DNA from: Proteles cristata cristata
Lineage: Eukaryota; Chordata; Mammalia; Carnivora; Hyaenidae
Assembly (NCBI GenBank): GCA_017311185.1
Contig: JAESUZ010000127.1
Span: 1,798,001-1,862,000 of the forward strand
Length of the DNA stretch: 64,000 nt
Reading direction: 5' to 3'
Shown: positions 35,621 to 48,009 of the stretch, one piece after another
Numbering within the stretch: position 1 is the first letter of the stretch
How the letters are laid out: each line of letters opens with the position of its first letter
Made by a program: the position numbers and the translations under genes
Notes under the pieces: model-generated
Seen by the model: the letters and a program-made list of their open reading frames with translations, nothing else
Database searches by the model: none
What the model was told of the DNA's origin: nothing

Positions 35621-36829
35621 TTTTTAAGTCTGATTCCTATAATTCTGGTTGCAAAGTAAATGATTCTAGGCAGATATGAATGAATGTTAAAAATTACCAT
35701 GCATTCACTTTCAAAAGTATTGGGGACTTCTGGCTTCTCCTTCAGATATAAAAGGAAAGGCATTGCTTGTAACCCAACAATTAGAAGAAGTGCAATAATC
35801 TACAAAATCATAAATTTTCTTTCATCCATCAGAGAAATGAAGTTGCAGGTCCATCAACCAGTCTGAAGTTAAAGGAACAACAGGTACCTTCAAGGACATA
35901 TAGGTCATATGAACTGACCCAAGTGAAATATCATGGGTGGAAGATGAGACTTCCATGCAAGTTGGCAGGAAGAATTAAGCCACAAATAAAATACATTTTA
36001 ATGAAAAGTTACTAAATATGGAGTGTGGGCAAGTGTGAGAGTATAGAACCCCTAGAAACTAAAGATGCAAGGGGAATTTGTACCCACTCAGAGGTTCTTC
36101 ACCACAGCTCTCCACTGGTGCTCACAAGAAAGATGAAAAGATTAAGGGCAAGTGGGATAAAAGAGAAAGCATTCCCCGTGGTCCAGTCTGCAAAAGAGGG
36201 GGAGTCACTACCACAGGAAAGGCAGAAAGTCCACCTAGATAGTATTCCCCGTGGGAAAAAGAATCCCTACATTATTAAAGGGAGGGCAGTAAATCCTATC
36301 ATGCAGCCCAAGGCTCTTCATGGCTTAAAAAACAGAAAAGAAAAACATGCTCTATATCTTGGCAGGAGCAGGAAATCTGGGCCCAGACCATAAAAAATCT
36401 TTTCCCCTCTGAGGGAGGGAAAGGATCGTTGAGAGAGACCTGAGATGCAGGGATACATAGTCTACCTCAGACTGTAGATGAATTAAGTGAAGAGTGGACT
36501 CCGCTTCCCTCGCCCATTAGACCAACAAGCACTTAGTAACATGCTATAGTAATCTTCTGCTGGAAGAGCAATAATTTGGAGAGAGAGCCTCTCTGAAATA
36601 TAGGTTTATAGGAAAGACGTGAAGTTGAAGGTGGAACAGAAACATCGTGTAAACCCCTCCAGTAGGCCAACTCACACTATAAGCACAAGATAACAGGAGA
36701 GGAAACTGAAGCCAGCAATGTACTGGAAGTGCATCAATGCAATAATAAAATCCTTTTCCTGGCTCTACTCACTAAAAGACTAGCAGAAGAAGAGGTGCGC
36801 CCACTTCCAGGAATAAATTCTATCTACTT
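35621..36829. other. Intergenic, one open stretch
   Basis: The + strand is open for 122 codons at 36025-36393, in A- and G-rich sequence with no motif. It lies upstream of, and may belong to, the decayed L1 at 36830. Confidence 0.4.
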
Positions 36830-37860
36830 AAGTTTCTACTGTCCTTTAACAATGCTAACTTTTCAACAAAAATTACAAGACACACAAAGAAGTAAACAAT
36901 AACACACTGTTAAAGAACAAGGCAATAAATAAAATCATATTCACATATAACCCAGACCTTGGAACTTTCAGACAGTAATTTTAAATAATATATCCAAAAT
37001 AATGTTAGATAATATATCAAAGGCTCTAGTGGAAAGGTCAGGAAATATGGATGAATGAATGGAGAATTTCAGCAGAGAGATGAAAAGTAGTGGAAAAAGT
37101 CAAATGGAAATACTATTAATAAAATTACAGAAGCAGAGACAAGAATGTCTTTCATGGGCTTATCAGTAGAGCTGACACAACTGAGGAAAAAAATCTATAA
37201 ACTTGAAAATCGGTCAACAGAAATTGCCCAAGTTGAAACATCAAAATAGAGTAAAAAATGAATTATAAAAACATAAACAGCTAGCCAAATGTGTGATCTG
37301 AATTCTTCTAGTTAGATAAGGGTGCAGTGAACAGTAAGTAAGTTAATACCAGTAGAGATAAGTCATATTGATAGTATATAATCTAAATATGATGTGACAA
37401 GAGTGGGCACTTTGCCTTGGTGGTTTTCTTCCAAAAACCTATTACCCCAGTCTAATCATAAGAAAAACATCAAACAAGTTTCAGTTAAGAGACACTCCAC
37501 CAAACACCTAGATCATACTTTCCCCAAATGTCAATGTCCCCCAAAACAAGGAAATTCTGAGAAATGGTAATACCCAAGAGTACCAGCCTGGGGGTATATG
37601 GTGACTAAACACCATACTAAACACTGTCGTTGGTGCACTGTAGCATAAGAAGAGCATTAAGTAAACTCTAAGAATTTTGAAATAAAGTATAGCCTTTAGT
37701 TAATAATAACACATGAATAATAGGTCATGAATCATATCATACTAATGAAAGATGTCAATAAGAGGGGACATCAAGCCTGAAGTATATTGGAACTCTGTAC
37801 AATTTTCTTCTAATTGTAAAACTATTCTAAAATAAAACATCTTAAAATAAACAATTTTGT
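36830..37860 (+). mobile_element. Decayed L1M copy with internal deletion
   Basis: Text near 36960-37250 (GAATTTCAGCAGAGAGATGAAAAGTAG, AATACTATTAATAAAATTACAG, GGAAAAAAATCTATAAACTTGAAAATCGG) follows the ORF1 coiled-coil region of old L1s. The part at 37440-37860 (CCCCAGTCTAATCATAAGAAAA, ..., CTAATTGTAAAACTATTCTAAAATAAA) is an L1M 3' UTR end. ORF2 is missing between them. No open frame survives. Confidence 0.6.
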
Positions 37861-38323
37861 TTTAAACCTTAAATAGCATGTAATATATGCATAAGTGATG
37901 CAAACATTGTGAAGGTAGTATGAGAATAACTGAGGTTTGGGAAACACTTCATTAAAACACTTAAGTGTTTATACCTTGCCAATACATATGAAAAATTCCA
38001 AATTTCTCTGGGTCTGTATTTGTATAGAGTTCCTTACTGGTACTTTATGGTTTTGTAGCTCAACAGTAGACTTTTTCTATGATTAGAAGCTTCATTAGAG
38101 CAGAGCCTATGCCTGTCTTCAATTCCCTTGGGACTTTGTATGACAATGTTCAAAATGGATATGAAGCATTTATTCACAAAATTGATTCATATGAATGACT
38201 GCTTCTGTGCTTTTCTTTAATTTTACATTACTGATTTGTCTCATGTGTTAAGAAGTTCCTATTACAGCTTATTTTTCTTTGGAGTGAAAAGAAAAGAATT
38301 TTTCTTAAAGATTTTTGATCATC

Positions 38324-38542
38324 GGGGTGCCTGGGTGGCTCAGTTGGTTAAGCTTCTGACTTAGGCTCAGGTCATGATCTCATTGTGAGTTTGAGACACG
38401 CATCAGGCTCTGTGCTGACAGCTCAGAGCCTGGAGCCTGCTTCGGATTCTGTGTCTCCCTCTCTCTCTCTCTGTCCTTCCCCCACTCGTACTACCTCTCT
38501 CTGTCTCTCAAAAAATTAATAAATGTTAAAAACAAGTAAAAA
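38324..38542 (+). mobile_element. CAN-SINE with target duplication
   Basis: GGGGTGCCTGGGTGGCTCAG head; AATTAATAAATG tail with an A-rich end. aaagattttttgatcat-like flanks: 38307-38322 and 38543-38557 agree apart from a one-base length difference and one substitution. Confidence 0.94.
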
Positions 38543-38557
38543 AAAGATGTTGATCAT

Positions 38558-39737
38558 TAACAATCACAAAATTGTCACTGTCTTATTTCGAGATCAAGGC
38601 AGATGAATCTCTTAATTTCTGCCAGATCTTACTAAATCTACTTAGAGCTGCGGGAACATCTGGGTATCATTCTGCAGACCAATTCCAATCCTTTCATGAT
38701 GGCTGCCCAGGAAACTGTTCTGAAGAGTCTGAGGCTATGTGAGGTATGATGGGTTTAAGAGTGCAGGAGAAAGAATGAGAATGCCATGATGGTTCATGTG
38801 TCATGTACCTGGCAAATTCATTTTGAAGACTATTTGACACTAATAAATGTGACCACTCTCATAAGAGGCCTCTGAAAGCCTGAAAAACTTAATATTAAGA
38901 TATATAGATTTTTGTGGGCAAATTCAGACATTTTGGTAGGTTGCAGATGGTAAGGCTGCCCCTTTTGGTGGTTTTTCATATAATTTTACCAAACTCTTTC
39001 ATGAAATATACACAAAATTCAATTTTTAGATAAAAATTATGATTGAAAACATATTACTATTATTATCATTACTGATGGAAAAAGACAAAAAATTTACATG
39101 AACATAGAGAAAAAACTTCTATTGTATAGTATAGGATACTTTTTCCTTGGAAAAGAGAGACCAAATGTCAATCTTTCCAATTAAAAAAAAATTCTAGTTA
39201 GCCTGGCAATCATTCCAGGCCTGATTTCTGGGAAAGTTCTTAATCACCTCTGATTTAGCATATATGACAACTTAAGTATGGTTCATCCTGAGGCCACCAG
39301 TAGTCAATTACCTCCCTATTTCACTTCACCTAAAAAAGCTGCTTATTCCTGTCTGAGCAGGATTTTGCTGTGATCACTAACTGGGTGCAACTTTTCCAAA
39401 AGACTTTTAGAATTTCCATTTATAGGAAATATTTTCAGAAGGTTAATGAGTGAGCAAACTCTCCATCGCATTATTTATCAGCTAGATTGTGAGCTCTCTG
39501 AAAAATTGGAGAGATGTTTTATTTATCTCTACATCTCTGGAACCTAGGGTAAATAAATGAAATTTATCCTCACTCCGTCTCCATATGGAGGGCTCCTTGG
39601 CTCTGGTATTTGCAGGTCCTTCTCATCTGTCCATCAGTCCATCTCCCTATCCATGACACTCATTTATTGAGCATCTATTATTTTCAGGCACAAAGAGATG
39701 AATATATTACTTTTGTCCTCAAAAAGATCACATTCTA
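38558..39737. other. Intergenic, little recognised
   Basis: An L2-like fragment at 39480-39560 (AGATTGTGAGCTCTCTGAAAAA...AACCTAGGGTAAATAAATG). The rest is unassigned. Confidence 0.45.
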
Positions 39738-39961
39738 AATTTTTTTCTTTAATTTTTTTTTTATTTCTGAGAGAAAGAGGGAGAGAGAGACTGTGAGCAG
39801 GGGAGGGTCAAAGAGAAAGGGGGATATAGAATCTGAAACAGGCTCCAGGCTCTGAGCTAGCTGTCAGCACAGAGCCCGATGCGGGCCTGGAAACCATGAA
39901 CTATGAGATCGTGACCTGAGCTGAAGTTGGACACTTAACTGACTGTGCCCCCAGGTGTCCC
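39738..39961 (-). mobile_element. CAN-SINE, minus strand, 14-bp target duplication
   Basis: T-rich start, GTGAGCAGGGGAGGGTC, GAGCCCGATGCGGGCC, ending CTGACTGTGCCCCCAGGTGTCCC. Repeat aagatcacattcta at 39724-39737 and 39965-39978. Confidence 0.95.
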
Positions 39962-39978
39962 AAGAAGATCACATTCTA

Positions 39979-41149
39979 GTATGGGAGAATTATAATACCT
40001 CTACTTCAGCTTTTTGCAGATAGAGGAGTGCAATTTGTGTCTGCCCAGGGATGAGGAAAAAATGTTTTTGAGTAGTATAAAATCTAAATATCAATGCTTT
40101 GATAAGAGACATAATTTCTGGGCAGGATCTTCCTAGAAATTGGGAGTCAAAGTACAGAGAACCTATAGCTAATTATGAAGGGCACTACAGTTGAATGATT
40201 ATTTCTACCCAGTAGGAAGCACCTGGATCAATGTTGAGGCCAAATAGATAGGAATAGGAACATGTCTTGCCCTGAGATCTGGCAGAAGCATGACATGGAT
40301 GGATGTAGTCCTTGCTTTGGAGAAGGACACCCACTCTATCATTTTTTCTTTCTTAGAAGACATACCTGCCCCATTCATTAATCTAACAATTGAACACCAG
40401 AGACATGTTTGAAAACACATCCATCTCTCCCTGGAATCTGCAAACGTACTTTCCTTGGGAGCTGAAGTTGGTGACTGTACCTGTGATGACACTGGCACCA
40501 TGAGCAGTAGTAACAGATGCATAGTCAGTCTTGCCATGAACAGTTTGCAAGTGTCAATGGGAAGTACTCCATTCATCAGTTTGCAGCCTGGGACTTCTAT
40601 AGTACTCTGGCCACCAGCCAAATGGAAAAGTATTTGAATATATTAGGATGATAGGGTCCACAAATACATTAAACTTTTTGGATATTTTTTCTACTAGACA
40701 AAATATCAGAAGTAAATAGAGGTAGTATCCATGACTTTTGAATAGCTGTTCATTTTTTCAATGGAGATCATTTTATTAATTCATTTAGTCAGTTGTTCAT
40801 GATTATTTTTTTCATTAATCATCAAATACCAACCAGCTCAGAGTCAGATACAGTGCTAGATGTTGTGATTTCAACATTTTGAAAAAAATTACTTTTCTCA
40901 AGAAGCTTTCATCATTAATTATTCAGCATATATTATTTGAATGTCTACTACAAATAATCAATACTGGGGTCTGAGGATAGAACAGTAAACAAAACCAGAG
41001 ATGACTAGACCTCTTTTCTCATTATTTTGGAGTTTTCTTTTAATATTCCACTTAGAATACTAATAAAATCTATCACATTCTCTGCCTATGGCTTGTAGGT
41101 GAGGAAGCAGGCTACATCTCCCAGCAAGGTAACTTACTCTTTTAGAACT
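39979..41149. other. Intergenic, with one unexplained open stretch
   Basis: The minus strand is open for 138 codons at 40205-40621. Composition is cysteine- and serine-containing with no domain I recognise, and there is no splice or promoter context. An L2-like piece may lie at 40780-40990. Nothing else is identified. Confidence 0.4.
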
Positions 41150-41634
41150 AAAGAATCAGGGAAAAAAAAAAACATTCTCTTCAGTAAATGTTGTTGGGAT
41201 AAACTGGACAGCTACATGTAAAAGAATGAAACTGGACCATTTTCTTATATCATACACAAAATAAACTCAAAGTAGGTTAAGGACCTAAATGTGAGCCCTT
41301 AAACCATAAAAATCTCAAATGAGAGAACAGGAAGTAATTATTCTGACATTAGGTGTAGCAAAATTTTTCTATACATGTCTTCTAAGGCAAGGGAAACAAA
41401 AGTAGAAATAAACTACTGGGACTACATCAAAATAAAAAAAGCTGCTGCACAACAAAGGAAACCAGCAATACCAACAACAAAAGACAACCTACTGAATGGG
41501 AGATGTTTGCAAATGGGGGCAATATCCAAAATAAATAAATAAATAAATAAATAACCCCCCTAAATCAAAACCCAAAAACCTTCTTACAACTTAACAACAA
41601 AAGAATCCCAAACAATATGATTAAAAATTGGGCA

Positions 41635-41837
41635 GGAATACCTGGGTGGTTCAGTCAGTTGGTTAAGCATCTGACTCTTGATATCAGTTTAGTTCATGAT
41701 CTTGTGGTTCCTGAGATCGAACTCCATGTCAAGCTCTGTGTGATAGCACTGAGCCTACTTGGAATTCTCTCTCGTTCTTTCTCTCCACCCCTCCCATGCT
41801 CGCAAATTTTCTCTCTTTCTTAAAATAAATAAATATT
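41635..41837 (+). mobile_element. CAN-SINE inside the L1
   Basis: GGAATACCTGGGTGGTTCAG head, diverged middle, AAATAAATAAATATTT tail. Flanks aaaaattgggc and aaaaatgggcc suggest an imperfect target duplication. The L1 text continues across it. Confidence 0.92.
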
Positions 41838-42287
41838 TTTAAAAATGGGCCGAGGACCTGAAGAGACATTTCTCCAGAGAAGACATATAGATAGCCAATA
41901 GACATTGAAAAGATATTCAATACCACTCATCATCAGGGAAATGTAAATCAAAACCACAGATATCACCTCAAACCTGTCAGAATGGTCAAAATCAAAAGGA
42001 TAAGAAATAACAAGTGTTGGCAAGAATGCTGAGAAAAACATTCATACACTGCTGGTCAGAATGTATATTGGAAGAGCCACTGTGGAAAAGAGTATGGCAT
42101 TTCTTCAAAAAATTAAAAATATCAATACCATGTGATCCAGTTATTTCATTACTGGGTATTTACTCAAATAAAATCACTAATTTGAAAAGATATATGCATC
42201 TCTATGTGTATTGCAGCATTATTTAAAATAGCCAAGCTATGGAAGCAACCCAAGTGTCCATCAATAGATAAATGGATAAAGATATGG

Positions 42288-42288
<1 letters not shown>

Positions 42289-42333
<45 letters not shown>
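42289..42333. repeat. (AC)n microsatellite, about 22 units
   Basis: Pure dinucleotide run within the L1 ORF2/3' UTR region, likely length-variable. Confidence 0.98.
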
Positions 42334-42335
<2 letters not shown>

Positions 42336-42641
42336 AATATTATGCAGCCATAAAAAGGATGAGATATTGCCATTTGAGACAACATGGATGGACCTAGAAG
42401 GTATTATGCTAAGTGAATAAGTCAGACTAAGAAAGACAAATACCATACAATTTCACTTATATGTGGAACCTAAAAAAATGAATAAACAAATATAAAACAG
42501 AATCAGACCTACAAATATAGAGAACAAACTGATGTTACCAGAGGGGAGGAGAAGGATGGAAAAAAATGGATGAAAGGGACTGGGAAGTACAGGATCCTGG
42601 TTCTGGAATGAAATGTCATGAGATATAAAAGGCACAGCATT

Positions 42642-42849
42642 GGAGCACCTGGGTGGCTCAGTTGGTTAAGCAGTTAAGAATCTGACTGTTGATTTCAGCT
42701 CAGGTAATGATCTCCCTGAGTTCGAGCCCTGCATCAGCTCTGCAATGACAGTGCAGAGTCTGCTTGAGGTTCTCTTTATCCCCTTCTCTCTCTGACCCTC
42801 CCCTGTTCTGACACACTCTCTTTATCAAAACAAATAAAGAAACTTAAAA
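42642..42849 (+). mobile_element. CAN-SINE inside the L1 3' UTR
   Basis: GGAGCACCTGGGTGGCTCAG head, a small insertion in the A-box region (GTTAAGCAGTTAAGAATC), and AACAAATAAAGAAAC tail. Confidence 0.92.
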
Positions 42850-43042
42850 GGAGGACACAGAATCAGGAATACAGTCAATGGTATTGTAACAACGTTGTAT
42901 GGTGACAGATGGTAGCTACACTTGTGGTAAGCAGAGCATAACCTATAAATTTGTCCAATCACCATATTGTACACTTGAGACTAAGGTAACATTGTATGTC
43001 AGCTATACTCAAATAACAATAACAACAACAAAGAATCAGGGA

Positions 43043-43929
43043 GAAAAGGAAGGAAGGACCTCTTTACTACATGGGAGAAGAATCACAATCTTTGCCTTGG
43101 AAATTAAGGTTTCCAGGTAAACTGATTAATCTGATATATGTTTACCATTATCAGCATGTTATGCTGAAATATATGTTAGGTTCAATGCATAATGAATTCT
43201 GGAAAGTATAATTATAGGTATAAAACTGATGAAAAACTGAGAGAAACAGTAATAAATACTTTAAACCATCTCTAAATATTGTTTTTTAGATATCATTTTT
43301 TACACTGAAGTGACTAAGTATTGTTTTTAAGATACCTTTTTTTACACTCTTCTATTTCCCTTTAGACAAAAGGCCCAAAAGGAAATAGAAGAGTGATACA
43401 GTTAGGTTTTTGTTTTTTGTTTTTTTTAACATGGAAACCTCCCTCCTGCAGACTGGCTTGTCCTCTGACATTTAACCTTTATAAAACTCTGAGCAGGAAG
43501 TTAGAATTAGGGTTCCTTTATCTTATACTGTTAATAGAAGTTAGAAAATTTAAAATAATAATAGCACATTTTAGTAGAGGCCACATCAAGAAAGTGACAT
43601 GAGAAAAATAAAAACTATGGCTGGTTTGTATGACTCTTTCTGATTTTTTTCAGAAGAAAAGCTGGAAAGTGTGATTGAAATAATTGAAATAAAAATCTAT
43701 TATACTGGGTTGAAAGGGGAAAATTCTTAATAAAAGAAGAGGCCATCCAACTGTTCTCCTCACTGTCCTGCAAGCATGTCACATACAGCATTGGCCTGTT
43801 GCACATACTAATCATCTCTATCTAAAATAAACTCTTCCTTTCTGACCTGTTTCTCAAGTCTTCCCTCCTTTATGGCTTTTCCAACCACAGGGATCTCCTT
43901 TGAACATGATATACTTGTCTCTATCACCT
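43043..43929. other. Intergenic, with a foldback at 43345-43395
   Basis: Contains the perfect 15-bp inverted repeat and the adjacent imperfect direct duplication described in the findings. No gene is seen. Confidence 0.6.
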
Positions 43930-44330
43930 GTTTCTCTGTTTAACCATATGCCACTTTGTGACTGTTTGAGACCACTTATTTGTTACATTAGGGTCCAGAC
44001 TGGACTCAAGATAGAGTCACTTATGCTAAGCCCTACATCACAGACCAGAGGAACTTAGTTAAATTTCTATGTTCCGCTCTCCCAAAAAGAGGAAGGCCTA
44101 GGCTTGCCTGCTCAGCACAGATTATTTGATGTGCTCCAAGACTTCCCTTTGAACCATATGAGGAAAGTAACCTTCCTTTAACCAATCAGCAAATGCCCAA
44201 TATAACTTCCTGGTTTCACATTGGACTATAGCATTCTCTCACTTTATACAACCCTTGGAAGCTCTTTTTAATTTTCTAGACTGGGTGCTTCTCAATTCAT
44301 GAATCACTGAATGAAATTTACCAGATCTTT
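43930..44330 (+). mobile_element. Possible LTR relic
   Basis: A CCAAT-box-like AACCAATCAGCAAATGCCC near 44180, then CTTTATACAACCCTTGG (TATA-like) near 44241 and a GAAGCTC part, resembling promoter spacing in an ERV1-type LTR. No duplicate LTR or target duplication found. Confidence 0.3.
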
Positions 44331-45399
44331 CAAATTTTATGATTGTTGGACTTTTCCTTTAACATGACTTAGATCTACCAAAAGTACATTTCTCATATGT
44401 TTCCCACATCAACCATAAACTTTAAGGCATCAGGGATGCCTCTTCCATGTATTTCTATATCTGTCACATAGAATGAGCAGGATATCAATACCTGAAGCAC
44501 TCCACAACCTTGGGTAACTGAGAAATCACTTTCTACATTTGGATCAAGTAGATTTATTTATTTATTTATACAAGCAAACTTGAATATCCCATCTGAGCCT
44601 CAAATATCCCTTGTCCTATTCTGGCTTCTTTTATGAAAAACGTCTGCATCTTCATAATAAATATTTGTTAAACAATTAAATAAATGAATGAATGAATTTT
44701 ATCCTATCTTGTAGTCTTGTGATGGCTCCAAAGACACAGAATATTTTGGATACTTGAGGAAAATCCTTAAGGAATCTTATTTGATCAGAAGTCTTCATAG
44801 AAACAGAGGGTGATTTCCCTGATCTCTTGTCAAAGGTGTGAAATGTTGTAACTTAGCTTTTGCTCATGATATAATGCTTTGTCAGAATTTTGTAGAACCT
44901 GGAAGAGTATTATTTCCTGGCTCCTTCAGCCTCTCCCTCCTGTTTCACCATGTCTAAACTGAGAAGAATATACTCTAGAATACTGAACTAGTTCTTTCTT
45001 CCAAGGAAGAAACTCACTGAATTACCATTTTATTCTAATTTTACTGTCTTCTTCAGGGTCCTTTTTTCTTCTTAAGTCTTGATAGTGTAGTTACTAGAAA
45101 ATCCTAATAACGGTATATCCAAGAACTTGTCTAGTATAAAGCAGAAGTAACTCAACACTGCCAAGTTGATTACATCTTTTTTTAAAGTTTCAGAAGGCCC
45201 ATGAGCCTCTTGTTATGTCTTAGAATAATTATTATGAACATAAATTACATGTTCCTTGGATAGCAAACAAGTGCTTTGAGACTTCTATTTACTTGATCAC
45301 TAAATACATGGGGCTTTACTATTTTAGATTACTGCAATAAGGAATATTTATTCTCCTAATCTCAATGATGCAATGGAAAAAAAGATAAATATAAAAATA
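44331..45399. other. Intergenic, nothing recognised
   Basis: Contains a short (TTTA)n run at 44552-44569. No gene or clear repeat otherwise. Confidence 0.5.
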
Positions 45400-45620
45400 A
45401 TAGTTAACATATATCAAGTATTGTACTTGCATTTTCTAATTATATACTTTGTTTTTGTAAATTCTCACAAGTATTCAAATAAATACTACTTTTTTTCGTT
45501 GTAACTATGTAGATAAGAATTGAGATATGTAGAAGTAACTTGCTCAGCTACATAGTTGGCATACTGTAGGGTCAAGATTCAAATCCAGGCATTTGATTCT
45601 GGAACTCCTGCTCTAATAGC
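45400..45620 (-). mobile_element. MIR fossil, minus strand
   Basis: TAAATTCTCACAAGTATTC, AGATAAGAATTGAGATATG, AGTAACTTGCTCAGCTACATAG and ATTCAAATCCAGGCATTTGATTC follow reversed MIR order. Confidence 0.6.
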
Positions 45621-45719
45621 AAAGTTCTAATAGCAAAAGCTATTTCTTTCTGGTTCATAAGCTGATTGTGAGATATTTAGGAATTTTGTGAGCCAGTTGG
45701 TAGCTTGAAACTGACTATA

Positions 45720-46000
45720 GTGGGTGATATAGACAGAAAAATGTATCCCAACGTTTCCATAATCTAAATCTGAAACTTGTAAATACAGTACTTGACATGG
45801 CAAAGAAGACTTGGTAGATGTATTAAAGTTAAGGACGCTGGGAAGATTATCCTAGTTTATGCAGGCAAGGTAATCTAATCACATGAATCCTTAAAAGAGA
45901 AGAGACTTTCCCACCTGTGGTCACAGAAAGAGAAGTAAAAACAAAAGTAGGGTCAATGAGATGCAGTGTGGAAAGGAAATTGCTATGACAGAAAGATAAA
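45720..46000 (+). mobile_element. MaLR-type LTR relic (MLT1-like)
   Basis: TTGACATGGCAAAGAAGACTTGGTAGATG, TAAAGTTAAGGACGCTGGGAAGATTATCCT and GTAATCTAATCACATGAATCC follow the MLT1 LTR pattern. Noncoding, old. Confidence 0.6.
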
Positions 46001-47705
46001 GGTAAGAGTTTAGTGGGAGTATTTATAATACAGAAATCAGTAAATGGTATAAATTGGCTTTCAGGTTTTATTCTTGGAGACACTGTGTTAAACACTTATT
46101 AGCACATCACTGCTTATAAACATTGTATTCTGCTGTATCCTATTAAATACATGAATAGAAATATAGAGAAGTAACTTATTCAAAAGACAGAAGAGAGATT
46201 CAATTGTCTTCCTAAAAATGTTTGTTGTAATTAATATATAAGCATGTTTTTAATCTTTGCAATAACAGGGAAGTATATTTCTTTATTGCTGTATAATGTA
46301 CTTAGGCTAAATATATTTAAGTAGAACCCTTACTTATTACATCTCATTTCTTCAGAGTCCCCTGTCTTTCTTATGTACAACCTTAGTGTATACCACTGTG
46401 TCCTCAAAGAAATAAGATAGTATCCGAGGATATGCAGGCCATTTATAGAAAATAGAGTCAGTCAATGATTATCCATCCACCCATCTATGCATCCATCTAT
46501 TAATCTTTGCATTCAAAAAATAATAGTTACTTCTTCAATTTAATAAATACATACTGATGAGCTACTACATGCTCAGCTTTAGATAGTTGGTTATTAGTGG
46601 ATAAAACCATCAATAAGCAACAACAAAAACCCCAAAACTACCATGCTTTCAGAAAGCTTAAGTAGTAATGGAGCAATACACAAAGATTATCCCAGGCACA
46701 GAACATTAATTTGAAGGGTAGAGACTTTCACATAACCAGGTGTTGTCATTTTGGGAAAGCCTGTGGCCAAATAAAATCAGTATTGTGTCCACCCTTGTAG
46801 CCTCTTGGCCTTTTATTGCCCTTCTTCCTTCTTATGGTCCTCTTACTCTTCTTATGCTTCCTCCCCTTTATATACAGTGGGTTTCTTTTGGAAGGGGATT
46901 ATTCAAGGTCCAGGCAAATAAAGATTGAGTTTAAATAAAGAGCCATTAATAGAACCACTCCTTAAAGAGGCATGATTAAAGCTATGGGTATAAGAAAGGA
47001 TAGTGGGGAAACTCAGAACTAATAATGACAAGTTCCTGAATCCTCAAGGAAGAGGCTTTGAATAGGAGCTATGCTCATGAAGAGACATAGCTCCTCAAAG
47101 ACACAGAACACAAGCAGGAAGGCAGGAAGGAAAAATACCATGATTTTTTGCCTCCTTCTGCCACCTTTTCTCATGCTGGTGCCTCCCATTGGCCAGAATA
47201 AGAAGCCAACCAACAAAGGAACCTGACTGATACAGTCAATACTTGGGATTGCAGAATTCAGACACCAGATCTGAGGCAAATGGAGAGTTACCAGCATAAA
47301 AATAATTCAAATTGTGTATAAAATGTAAATTATATTGTTTACATATTAATAGATGGAGGATATAATCATCTAATAGTAAAATTAAAGGTAATGTTAAGTA
47401 TGTTGTGTTCATGAGGGATACCTTTTGACCCTCATCACTGTTGATCTCTTACAAGTTGTCAACCCTCCCAGAGTCCTATGTTACTAGAACTCACTGCTGC
47501 ATTCTGTCATTCACTAACTTTTAAGCCAGCTTCATTTGCAGTTAGATAAGTTACTATTTCAGAGAAAATGCCATAGTGCTCAAGAAAAGAATGAGATAAT
47601 AAGAGGTGACATTAGGAAATCCCAAGCAAACTGTCTTTTCTCTTCTAATTTATTAGCACTTAACTTGTGTAAAATGAAACATTGGTGTAAAGACTGGATC
47701 TAGGT
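46001..47705. other. Intergenic, little recognised
   Basis: A piece at 46540-46680 resembles a mammal-wide 'tactacatgctcag ... gcaacaacaaaaac' fossil. The rest is unassigned; no gene. Confidence 0.45.
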
Positions 47706-47706
47706 G

Positions 47707-48009
47707 GAGGTGCCTAGGTGGCTTAGTCAGTTAAGCATTTAACTCTTGATTTCAGCACAGGTCATGATCTCACGGTTCCTGAGATCAAGCTCTGTTGGGC
47801 TCTGACCTGGCAGAGTGGAGCCTCCATGGGATTTATTTCTCTCTCCCTCTCTCTTTGTTCCCTCCCAGCTTGTGCTCTCTCTCTCTCTCTCAAAAAAAAA
47901 AAAAAGAAAGAAAGAAAGAAAGAAAGAAAGAAGAAAGAAAGGAAGGAAGGAAGGAAGGAAGGAAGGAAGGAAGAAAGAAAGAAAAGAAAAGAAATAAACC
48001 TTAAAAAAA
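47707..48009 (+). mobile_element. CAN-SINE with an expanded purine tail
   Basis: GAGGTGCCTAGGTGGCTTAG head and normal middle. The 3' tail has grown into more than 100 bases of pure A/G (47892-47994), with (AAAG)n, (GGAA)n and mixed parts, before AAATAAACC and a final A-rich stretch. Confidence 0.93.
47892..47994 (+). repeat. Polypurine tract: A-run, (AAAG)n, (GGAA)n
   Basis: 103 consecutive purines on the + strand. Such mirror-repeat-like tracts can form H-DNA or triplexes and are length-unstable. Confidence 0.95.

Larger units (their letters stand above)
41150..43042 (+). mobile_element. 5'-truncated L1 with 13-bp target duplication
   Basis: A 3' portion of L1 in sense orientation: the end of ORF2 (text such as GTAAATGTTGTTGGGATAAACTGG, CTACTGGGACTACATCAAAATAAA, GAATGGTCAAAATC), the 3' UTR (ATATAAAACAGAATCAGACC ... 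GTATTGTAACAACG), and a simple (AAC)n tail. The repeat aaagaatcaggga at 41150-41162 and 43030-43042 is the target-site duplication. ORF2 is broken by stops and by SINEs at 41635 and 42642. An (AC)n array sits where L1s often carry one. Confidence 0.88.

Noticed and set aside
41150..43042. Intact, active L1
   Set aside because: The 5' end is missing, ORF2 has stops and two SINEs interrupt it. None of the L1s in the window is full-length.
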